From assembly GCA_028281785.1 (NCBI GenBank), contig JANQJG010000084.1, positions 1 to 39,889 of the forward strand: a stretch of DNA of 39,889 bases, written 5' to 3'. The position numbers and the translations under genes are program-made. Positions 33,589-39,889 of this stretch are shown one piece after another. The DNA is from Rhodospirillales bacterium. GTDB taxonomy: Bacteria > Pseudomonadota > Alphaproteobacteria > Rhodospirillales > Shumkoniaceae. The notes beneath the pieces are model-generated. The model did no database searches, was not told the DNA's origin, and saw nothing but the letters and a program-made list of their open reading frames with translations. The stretch's first letter is position 1. Each line of letters begins with the position of its first letter.

Positions 33589-34647
33589 TCACGCCTTGAC
33601 CCCGGCGCCGGTCGCGGGCGGCGCGCCGGGATCGAGCGGCCAGCGCGGCCGCGGCTTGAAGTCGAGCCCGTCGATCAGCCCCAGCCGCAGGCGTTCCAGA
33701 CCGGCCCAGGCGATCATGCTCGCATTGTCCGTGCACAGCCAAAGGGGCGGCGCGATCAGGCGCAGCCCCTCCTCTTCGGCGAGGGCGGCCAAGCGCACCC
33801 GCAGGTATTGGTTGGCGGCGACTCCGCCGGCGATGACCAGGGTCGCGGCGTCCGGGTGGCGGTCGCGGAAAGTAGCGATGGCGCGGCAGCAGCGGTCCTC
33901 GACGGCATCCGCGGCCGCCGCCTGAAAACCGGCGCAGAGGTCGGCGACATCGCGCGGGCTCAGCGGCCCCGGCGGCAGCGCATGCACGGCGTGGCGGACC
34001 GCCGTCTTGAGGCCGGAGAAGGAGAAGTCGCAGCCTGGCCGTCCGCGCATGGGCCGCGGCAGGGCGAACCTTTCTGGATCGCCTTCAAGGGCCGCTTTCT
34101 CGACCTCCGGGCCGCCGGGATAGCCGAGGCCCAGCATCTTCGCGACCTTGTCGAAGGCCTCGCCGAGGGAATCGTCGATGGTCGTGCCGAGCCGCCGATA
34201 GGCGCCGACTCCCTCGACCGCGAGCAGCTGGCAGTGGCCGCCGGACGCCAGCAGCAGCAGATAGGGAAAACCGGTGTCATCGGTCAGCCGCGCGGTCAGG
34301 GCATGCCCCTCCAGATGATTGACGGCGAGAAAGGGCAGGTCGTGCACGGCGGCGATCGCCTTGGCCGTCATCACCCCGACCAGGACGCCGCCGATCAGCC
34401 CCGGGCCAGCGGTGGCGGCGATCCCGTCGAGATCCCCGAAGCCGATGCCCGCGGCTTCCATCGCCCGCGCCACGAGCCGGTCGATATGTTCGAGATGGGC
34501 GCGCGCCGCGATCTCGGGCACGACGCCGCCATAGGGGCGGTGCTCGTCGAGCTGCGACAACAGCTCCTCGGACAGAATCCGCCGGTTGTCGTCGACCAGC
34601 GCGGCCGCCGTCTCGTCACAGCTGGTTTCGATGCCGAGGACGATCAC
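33589..34647 (-). CDS. tsaD: tRNA N6-threonylcarbamoyladenosine synthase subunit TsaD
   Basis: A 352-residue cytoplasmic enzyme transferring threonylcarbamoyl to A37 of ANN-decoding tRNAs, with TsaB and TsaE (not in the window). Starting at [22 protein letters not shown] is the ASKHA N-terminus; [11 protein letters not shown] carries the metal-binding His pair, GHCQLL and [33 protein letters not shown] follow, [11 protein letters not shown] and [13 protein letters not shown] lie in the second half, and [12 protein letters not shown] has the Asp metal ligand. GAGG precedes the start. The longer frame to 34743 overlaps hemC and is not coding. It is divergent from hemC with an 83-bp shared promoter region. 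Confidence 0.96.
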   Translation of the reverse strand: MIVLGIETSCDETAAALVDDNRRILSEELLSQLDEHRPYGGVVPEIAARAHLEHIDRLVARAMEAAGIGFGDLDGIAATAGPGLIGGVLVGVMTAKAIAAVHDLPFLAVNHLEGHALTARLTDDTGFPYLLLLASGGHCQLLAVEGVGAYRRLGTTIDDSLGEAFDKVAKMLGLGYPGGPEVEKAALEGDPERFALPRPMRGRPGCDFSFSGLKTAVRHAVHALPPGPLSPRDVADLCAGFQAAAADAVEDRCCRAIATFRDRHPDAATLVIAGGVAANQYLRVRLAALAEEEGLRLIAPPLWLCTDNASMIAWAGLERLRLGLIDGLDFKPRPRWPLDPGAPPATGAGVKA

Positions 34648-34730
34648 CAAAAAAAGCCTCTTGCCGATTAGGGCCGGAACTTTACTCTGTCGCCGCTCTG
34701 GAAACCACAGCGGCACGGCCCTCTCTTCCC

Positions 34731-35660
34731 ATGTCCTCTCCACCCCCTTTACGGATCGGCACCCGGGGCAGCCGCCTCGCCCTGGCGCAGACGGACGAGG
34801 TGCGGGACCGGCTGGCCGCGGCGCATCCCCGGCTTTCCGAGACGGGCGCGGTGGAGGTCAAGGCCATCCGCACGACCGGCGACAAGGTGCGCGACCGGCC
34901 GCTCGCCGAGATCGGCGGCAAGGGGCTGTTCACGAAGGAGATCGACGAGGCCCTCCTGGACGGGCGCATCGACCTTGCCGTGCATTCGGTCAAGGATCTG
35001 CCGACCTGGCTGCCCGACGGCATCGAGCTGGCGGCGTTTCTGCCGCGCGAGGACCCGAGAGACGTGTTGTTGAGCCCGAAGGCGAACCGGCTTGCCGAAC
35101 TGCCGGCCGGCAGCGTCGTCGGGACCTCGTCGCTCCGGCGCCAGGCCCTGATCCTCCATGCCCGCCCCGATCTGACGGTCGTTACGTTCCGCGGCAATGT
35201 CGAAACCAGAATGCAAAAACTGGCCGACGGGGTGGTCGACGCAACCGTGCTCGCGCTCGCTGGCCTTCGCCGGTTGGGCCATGCCGGCCCCGCCACGGCC
35301 ATCCTCGAACCGGAGGAGATGCTGCCCGCCGTCGGCCAGGGTGCTATCGGCGTGACCTGCCGTCGCGGCGACCGCGACAGGCTGGATCTTCTGGCGGCCA
35401 TCCACCACCCGGCCACCGGGACCTGCGTGACTGCGGAGCGGGCGATGCTGGCGGCGCTCGAGGGATCCTGCCGGACGCCGATCGCGGGCCTGGCCGAGAG
35501 CGCGGCCGGGAACGACATCCGCCTGCGCGGGCTGATCGCGCGGCCGGACGGACGGGTCGTGCTGGCCGCCGAGCGCGAGGGCGCGGACTTCGAGGCGCTG
35601 GGCCGCGCGCTCGGCGAGGAGCTCAGGCGCCGGGCCGGCCCCGGATTTTTCGAGGGTTGA
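34731..35660 (+). CDS. hemC: Porphobilinogen deaminase (hydroxymethylbilane synthase)
   Basis: A 309-residue cytosolic enzyme condensing four porphobilinogens into hydroxymethylbilane. [18 protein letters not shown] (about 7-24), [29 protein letters not shown] (about 64-92) with the active-site Asp, [12 protein letters not shown], and the dipyrromethane-cofactor cysteine in [13 protein letters not shown] near 246 are all intact. No good Shine-Dalgarno sequence is seen before the ATG. First gene of hemC-hemD/mic60-hemY; 27 bp separate it from the next start. Confidence 0.97.
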   Translation: MSSPPPLRIGTRGSRLALAQTDEVRDRLAAAHPRLSETGAVEVKAIRTTGDKVRDRPLAEIGGKGLFTKEIDEALLDGRIDLAVHSVKDLPTWLPDGIELAAFLPREDPRDVLLSPKANRLAELPAGSVVGTSSLRRQALILHARPDLTVVTFRGNVETRMQKLADGVVDATVLALAGLRRLGHAGPATAILEPEEMLPAVGQGAIGVTCRRGDRDRLDLLAAIHHPATGTCVTAERAMLAALEGSCRTPIAGLAESAAGNDIRLRGLIARPDGRVVLAAEREGADFEALGRALGEELRRRAGPGFFEG

Positions 35661-35687
35661 GTGCTCGGAGAGTCAGGGAGAAGCCCC

Positions 35688-37808
35688 ATGCGCGTGCTGA
35701 TCACCCGCCCCCGAGAAGACGCGGAGTCCCTTGCCGAGGGGTTGCAGGATCTTGGCATCGAGACCATGGTCGAGCCCCTCCTCGAAGTCACGTTTCATGC
35801 GACGGAAACCCTCGATCTCGACGGCGTCCGCGCCTTGCTCGTCACGAGCGCGAACGGCATCCGCGCCTTCGCGGCGCAAACGGATCGGCGCGACCTGCCA
35901 GTCTACGCGGTCGGGGAGGCGTCGGCGTCGGCGGCCCGAACCCTCGGTTTCGGCAGGGTCGAGAGCGCGGCCGGGGATGTCGAGGCGTTGGCGGCACTGG
36001 TCAAGGCGAAGCTGGACCCGGAAGACGGGCCGCTGCTGCATGTGGCCGGCACCCATCTTGCCGGTGACCTCGGTGCCAGTTTGGAGCAGGCGGGCTTCGG
36101 TTATCGCCGCACCGTGCTCTACGGAGCTCGGCCGGTCGAGCGGTTGAGCGACGAGGTGGTTCGCGCTTTTCGCGAGGGCGCAATCGACGTAGCCCTGTTT
36201 TTCTCTCCCCGTACGGCGCAGGCCTTTGTTAATCTCGCGCATGCGGGCGCGTTGGACGAGGCGTTCGGAACCGTGGCCGCCGTCTGCCTCAGCCCCGCCG
36301 TGGGCGATCGGGCCCGCGCCCTGTCCTGGCGGGAAGTCGTCCTGGCTTCCCGTCCCGACCAAGAGGCAATGATTGCGGCCATCGCCGATATGCGCGAAAG
36401 AAAGACCGGGACCGATTTTGGCAAGGCGAGCAACGGCAGCGATATGACCGAGGAAAAGAAACCAGACGCGGAAGACCCCAAGGAGCCGGGGGACTCCACC
36501 TCGACCGATCCGGCCTCAGGGACCGATGGGGCTACGGTCGACGGCGACTCGTCGACGGATGGCCCATGGGCGGCGAGGGAGTCCTCGACCGAGCCGGCGC
36601 CCGATGACGCGGAGGCTCCCTCCGCCGAAACCGCCGAGGCCGAGCCGCCGCCGGAGCATGCGGTCCAGGAAGAGGCCCTGCCGGAACGGCCCAAGAGGCC
36701 AAGCGTCGTCTTGCCCGTGATCTTCTGGATCGTGATCATTCTCGCCGCGATCGGCGGCGGGCTTTTCGCGAGCCAGCCCTATTGGACGCCCTACGCCCAG
36801 AGCTACATCAGATCGATGCAGGGCGATCCCTTCGAGGATCCGCGCCTGACAGGCCTTTCGGACCGGCTGGCGGCGGTCGAGGGCCTCGCCCAGTCCAACC
36901 GCGAATCGGGAGACGTGCTCCAGGGTCTCGAGGCGGCGCGGGCGCAGTCGGGGGAGGCCGTGCAAGCCCTGCTGGCGCGGGTCGGGGAGCTGGAGCAGGC
37001 CCTCGAAGAAACCCGCGAGAGCGTCGCGGCGGCACAGACGCCTCCGCCGCCCGAGCCCGAACCCCAACCCCAGCAGACCGGCGAGGCGGACAGATCGGTT
37101 CAGGAGCTGTCGGATAGGATCGCCCGCCTGGAAGCCGCCGAGCTGCCCTCCATCGATCCGGCGGAGTTGGAGCGGCTCTCGGCCGAGAATGTGCGTCTGT
37201 CCGAGGCGTTGGCGGAAGTTTCCCGTCAGGTGGGCAGCCTCGAGGAGGCGGCGCGGACCACGGGCGCCGGGGCCGAAAAAATGCAGGCCATGCTGGTTGC
37301 CATCGCGCCGCTTCGCGACGTCTTGCGGACCTCGGAGCCCTTTGCCGAGGAGCTTGAGGCCCTGTCTTCGGTCGCGGGCGAGCACCCGGAGCTTGCGGAG
37401 GTTGTGGGCATGCTCCAACCCTACGCCGGAACCGGGATTCCCACCCTCACGACGGTGCGCACACGGTTCGACGCGACGGCCCGCGAGGTCGCCAAGGCCG
37501 CCCGGCCCGTCGAGGACGACGGATGGGTCGGCAGCGTTCTCAACCGATTGTCCAGCCTGGTCACCGTGCGGCGCACGGGGGAGGACGCGGTCGAGGGCTC
37601 GGCCGATGCCGCCCTCGACCAGGCCGAGGCGGCCCTCGCCGCCGGCGAACTGGCGACCGCGATCAAGGCCGTGGAAAGCCTGGGCAGTGCCGCCGCCGAG
37701 GCCGCCCGGCCCTGGCTCGACGACGCGCGGGCCAGGGCAGCCGCGGAACGGGCGCTGGCGACCTTGCATATCCATACGGTTTCCCTGCTCTCTCCGGCCG
37801 GGAAGTGA
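35688..37808 (+). CDS. hemD: Fusion: uroporphyrinogen-III synthase (HemD) + Mic60/mitofilin-like protein
   Basis: One uninterrupted 706-residue frame joins two normally separate proteins. Residues 1 to about 237 are HemD (MRVLITRPREDAESLAEGL, VTSANGIRAFAA, YAVGEASASAART, LFFSPRTAQAF), which closes hydroxymethylbilane to uroporphyrinogen III. An acidic, disordered linker (about 245-337, rich in E, D, P, S, T) leads to one membrane helix VVLPVIFWIVIILAAIGGGLF (about 340-360). A coiled-coil periplasmic region follows, ending in a mitofilin-like helical module (VGSVLNRLSSLVTVRR ... AALAAGELATAIKAVESL). Alphaproteobacterial Mic60 shapes intracytoplasmic membranes and is usually the next gene. An internal ATG at 36444 lacks a Shine-Dalgarno sequence, so a separate Mic60 start is not evident. 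The start used has GGGAG upstream. Confidence 0.88.
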   Translation: MRVLITRPREDAESLAEGLQDLGIETMVEPLLEVTFHATETLDLDGVRALLVTSANGIRAFAAQTDRRDLPVYAVGEASASAARTLGFGRVESAAGDVEALAALVKAKLDPEDGPLLHVAGTHLAGDLGASLEQAGFGYRRTVLYGARPVERLSDEVVRAFREGAIDVALFFSPRTAQAFVNLAHAGALDEAFGTVAAVCLSPAVGDRARALSWREVVLASRPDQEAMIAAIADMRERKTGTDFGKASNGSDMTEEKKPDAEDPKEPGDSTSTDPASGTDGATVDGDSSTDGPWAARESSTEPAPDDAEAPSAETAEAEPPPEHAVQEEALPERPKRPSVVLPVIFWIVIILAAIGGGLFASQPYWTPYAQSYIRSMQGDPFEDPRLTGLSDRLAAVEGLAQSNRESGDVLQGLEAARAQSGEAVQALLARVGELEQALEETRESVAAAQTPPPPEPEPQPQQTGEADRSVQELSDRIARLEAAELPSIDPAELERLSAENVRLSEALAEVSRQVGSLEEAARTTGAGAEKMQAMLVAIAPLRDVLRTSEPFAEELEALSSVAGEHPELAEVVGMLQPYAGTGIPTLTTVRTRFDATAREVAKAARPVEDDGWVGSVLNRLSSLVTVRRTGEDAVEGSADAALDQAEAALAAGELATAIKAVESLGSAAAEAARPWLDDARARAAAERALATLHIHTVSLLSPAGK

Positions 37809-37813
37809 TCGCC

Positions 37814-39178
37814 ATGCGACGTGTGATCGGATTTGTCGTTATCCTGGCGGTCCTGGTTCTGGTCTCCGTATGGCTGGCGGAACAGCCCGGATACTTCACG
37901 CTCGATTGGGGCGGCTGGCGGATCGAGACCTCGGTGGCCGTGCTGGCGGCCGCTCTCGCCGTGCTCGCGGCTGTCGCCGCCCTGCTCTACCGCGTGTGGC
38001 TGTTCACCCGGCGCCTGCCCCGACGGATCGGCGAATCCCGCCGCGAGGTGCGCCGCCGGCGCGGCTATCTGGCGCTCACCCGCGGCATGGTGGCGGTGGC
38101 CGCCGGCGACGCCCATGAGGCGCACCGGCAGGTCAAGCAAGCCGAAGGGCTGCTCGGCGATCCGCCGCTGACGATGCTGCTTTCGGCCCAGGCCTCGCAG
38201 CTCGCCGGGGACGAGCGCGCCGCCGAAAAGTTCTTCAACGCCATGCTCAACCGGCCCGAGACCGAGTTCCTTGGCGTCCGGGGGCTGTTGAGCCAGGCCC
38301 TCAAGCGCGGCAACAAGAAGAAGGCGCTGGAGCTGGCCCAGCGGGGCCACCGGCTGCGCCCGAACAGCGACTGGGTGTCGGCCAAGCTGTTCGACCTTCA
38401 GATCGAGGGCGGCCATTGGAGCGACGCGGAGCAGACGCTCAAGCACTCCTCGCGCAACGGTTTGGTGACCCAGGCCAAAGCCCGGCGCGACGCCGCCGCC
38501 CTGGCCGTTCAGCGCAGCCGCGAAGCGGCCGGCCGCGGCGAGGATGGGGAGGCGTTGAAGCTGCTGCGCCGCGCCCATGATCAGGAGCCCGGCTTCGCGC
38601 CGGCTTCCGTTGCGCTGGCGCGCCGCCTCGTCGCCGACGGCAAGGCCGGCCGGGCCGCCTCCGTCATCGAGAAGGCCTGGACCCTGGAGCCGCATCCCGA
38701 TCTCGCCGAGGTCTATTGGGAGGCGCGCCGGGTGGAGGACGCGCTGGCCAAGGTGCGGGCGGCGCAGAACCTCGCCAAGCTCAACCCGGATCATCCGGAA
38801 AGCCATCTCGCCGTCGCCCGGTCGGCCCTGGAGGCGCGGCTTTGGGGCGAGGCGCGGGCCCATCTCGAAGCCATCGGCGGCGAGGATCCGCCGGCCCGGG
38901 TCTGCCGCCTGATGGCGGAGCTGGAAGAGTCGGAGCACGAGGATATGGCCGCCGCCCGCGGCTGGCTGATGCGGGCGTCGATGGCCGAGCCCGATCCGGC
39001 CTGGGTCTGCGACAGCTGCGGCAACGCCGTCGCCGACTGGACGGTGCGCTGCGGAAAATGCGGCAGCTTCAACAGCTTCGTCTGGCGGGCGCCGCCCCGT
39101 GTCGTCTATTTGACCGAGGCCGAGGAGCCCAAGGCCCTTCCGCCGGGCGAGGGCGAGAGGAACGCCGAGCAAGTTTGA
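37814..39178 (+). CDS. hemY: HemY-type heme-biosynthesis-associated TPR membrane protein
   Basis: A 454-residue protein with two N-terminal membrane helices (about 4-22 and 40-60), the HemY_N region (RVIGFVVILAVLVLVSVWLAEQPGYFTLDWGGWRIETS), a RRRRGYLALTRGMVAVAAGD segment, and TPR repeats over about 95-400. The C-terminus holds a zinc-ribbon-like CDSCGNAVADWTVRCGKCGSF (about 403-423). HemY proteins are membrane scaffolds near heme genes; their exact role is unsettled (this is not the Bacillus oxidase also called HemY). It starts 5 bp after the fusion gene, so it is certainly co-translated. Confidence 0.92.
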   Translation: MRRVIGFVVILAVLVLVSVWLAEQPGYFTLDWGGWRIETSVAVLAAALAVLAAVAALLYRVWLFTRRLPRRIGESRREVRRRRGYLALTRGMVAVAAGDAHEAHRQVKQAEGLLGDPPLTMLLSAQASQLAGDERAAEKFFNAMLNRPETEFLGVRGLLSQALKRGNKKKALELAQRGHRLRPNSDWVSAKLFDLQIEGGHWSDAEQTLKHSSRNGLVTQAKARRDAAALAVQRSREAAGRGEDGEALKLLRRAHDQEPGFAPASVALARRLVADGKAGRAASVIEKAWTLEPHPDLAEVYWEARRVEDALAKVRAAQNLAKLNPDHPESHLAVARSALEARLWGEARAHLEAIGGEDPPARVCRLMAELEESEHEDMAAARGWLMRASMAEPDPAWVCDSCGNAVADWTVRCGKCGSFNSFVWRAPPRVVYLTEAEEPKALPPGEGERNAEQV

Positions 39179-39408
39179 GAGCGTGACGCCGGGCACGCGG
39201 CCCTCGTGCTTCGACGAAGCTCAGCACGAGGGCCTCATCCTGAGCAGGCGCCGGAGGCGGCGTGTCGAAGGAGAGGCTCGAGTCCCTCAAAACGTTCGTT
39301 GGTCTGAGGCAGAGGCGTCCCGGCGGCGGTGCTGGTTTGGACGCGGGGTCGGGCGCGGCCGGACGTTGACGGCGCCGCCGCTTGGGAGTAGTTAAGGGCG
39401 CTTTCGGG
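39179..39408. other. Intergenic region before tRNA-Thr
   Basis: This 230-bp stretch holds the REP-like repeat (39201-39269) and otherwise no recognisable gene. The tRNA promoter should lie in 39300-39400 but I could not assign boxes. Confidence 0.5.
39201..39269. repeat. REP-like palindromic intergenic repeat
   Basis: CCCTCGTGCT (39201-39210) and AGCACGAGGG (39223-39232) form a perfect 10-bp inverted repeat around a loop that itself contains CTTCG-A-CGAAG. It continues with CATCCTGAGC and a CGCC-GGA-GGCG hairpin (39249-39259), ending in GTCGAA, complementary to TTCGAC at the left. Elements of this style (TTCGAC...CATCCTGAG) are scattered through intergenic DNA of many alphaproteobacteria. 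It directly follows the heme operon and may stabilise or end its transcript. Confidence 0.75.
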
Positions 39409-39483
<75 letters not shown>

Positions 39484-39507
39484 TCCACTCCGGCCTCGCC
39501 CATCCCC

Positions 39508-39889
39508 TCACCCCACCTCGTTCTGGAGCTTCGCGTCCTTGGCCTCGGATTCGCGGGCGAGGTTTTCCTTGAAGGCGATCACCTTCTCGCGCAGGGCCTC
39601 GTCGGAAGCGGCCAGGATCTCCACGGCCAGCAGCCCGGCATTGCGGCCGCCGCCGATGGCGACCGTGGCCACCGGCACGCCGGTCGGCATCTGCACGATC
39701 GAGAGCAGCGAGTCGAGGCCGTTGAGCGCCCGGCTCTCCACCGGCACGCCGATCACCGGCAGCGGGCTGTGGCTGGCGATCATGCCCGGCAGATGGGCGG
39801 CGCCGCCGGCCCCGGCGACGATCACCCGAAGCCCCCGCCCATGCGCCTCCCGGCCATAGCGGGCCATCGCGTCAGGTGTGCGGTGGGCG
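39508..39889 (-). CDS. purE: N5-carboxyaminoimidazole ribonucleotide mutase, partial
   Basis: The 3' portion of purE, cut by the window edge. The visible 127 codons begin in [19 protein letters not shown] and continue with [55 protein letters not shown] and AGLLAVEIL, the class I PurE pattern, including the HRTP and GGAAHLPGM substrate loops. The enzyme moves the carboxylate of N5-CAIR to C4 in purine synthesis. The N-terminal SD-x-P segment lies beyond the window. It faces tRNA-Thr convergently. Confidence 0.95.
   Translation of the reverse strand, partial: AHRTPDAMARYGREAHGRGLRVIVAGAGGAAHLPGMIASHSPLPVIGVPVESRALNGLDSLLSIVQMPTGVPVATVAIGGGRNAGLLAVEILAASDEALREKVIAFKENLARESEAKDAKLQNEVG

Noticed and set aside
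31608..33590. Direct repeats or an integrase marking the ends of the low-GC block
   Set aside because: I looked for matching repeats at both edges and found none I could support; there is no tRNA or recombinase next to it.
36444..37808. Independent mic60 gene starting at an internal ATG
   Set aside because: The ATG at 36444 has no ribosome binding site, and the frame is continuous with hemD, so the fusion is the simpler reading.

Overview
The window looks like a chromosomal segment of a GC-rich alphaproteobacterium, probably of the old Rhodospirillales sphere. This rests on very high GC in coding DNA, a 180-kDa-class NAD-glutamate dehydrogenase, a DUF2336 protein, an rsmB/heparinase/purH neighbourhood, and a hemC-hemD-mitofilin-hemY block beside tsaD and gpsA. 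Genus cannot be read from the sequence.

Layout. 0.1-8.9 kb, minus strand: two MFS carriers downstream of the large NAD-GDH, then a DUF2336 gene. 9.1-10.5 kb: tRNA-Gly(GCC), a ProX-type prolyl-tRNA deacylase whose last residues appear to come from an IS481-like end, and a KefF/KefG-like flavoprotein downstream of purH (10.5-12.1 kb). 12.2-19.7 kb: a polysaccharide cassette with a WbpM/CapD dehydratase, a WbpV-like reductase, a WbpL-like phosphosugar transferase, a NusG/RfaH-like antiterminator and a WbpE-like aminotransferase on the minus strand, and a TviB/WbpO-like dehydrogenase on the plus strand. 19.7-25.7 kb: heparinase II/III-family protein, rsmB, an O-antigen ligase-like protein and a TPR protein. 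The polysaccharide cassette lies between heparinase and purH, which are commonly neighbours in alphaproteobacteria.

25.9-31.6 kb, minus strand: acs, an AT-rich gap, a hypothetical protein, an EVE-domain protein, a YciI protein, gpsA and a creatininase-family protein. 31.7-33.5 kb: a conspicuously low-GC two-gene unit encoding an AvcD/DCD-type anti-phage deoxycytidylate deaminase with intact HAE and PCxxC motifs, and a 60-residue protein of unknown function with a strong ribosome binding site. This unit sits between tsaD and the creatininase/gpsA genes and is the clearest recent acquisition in the window. 33.6-39.2 kb: tsaD, divergent from hemC, a single ORF fusing HemD (uroporphyrinogen-III synthase) to a Mic60/mitofilin-like membrane protein, and hemY. 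The right end holds a REP-like palindromic repeat, tRNA-Thr(CGT) and the 3' part of purE.

Functional threads: (1) the WbpM-WbpV-WbpL set would make and load a 6-deoxy-HexNAc (QuiNAc-type) primer sugar on undecaprenyl phosphate, under a dedicated NusG paralogue, with a ligase about 8 kb away. (2) The heme block couples tetrapyrrole synthesis physically to a membrane-shaping protein. (3) The deaminase unit is a candidate anti-phage nucleotide-depletion system with an undescribed small partner. Products were assigned by reading the sequence from memory of the families; no database search was run.
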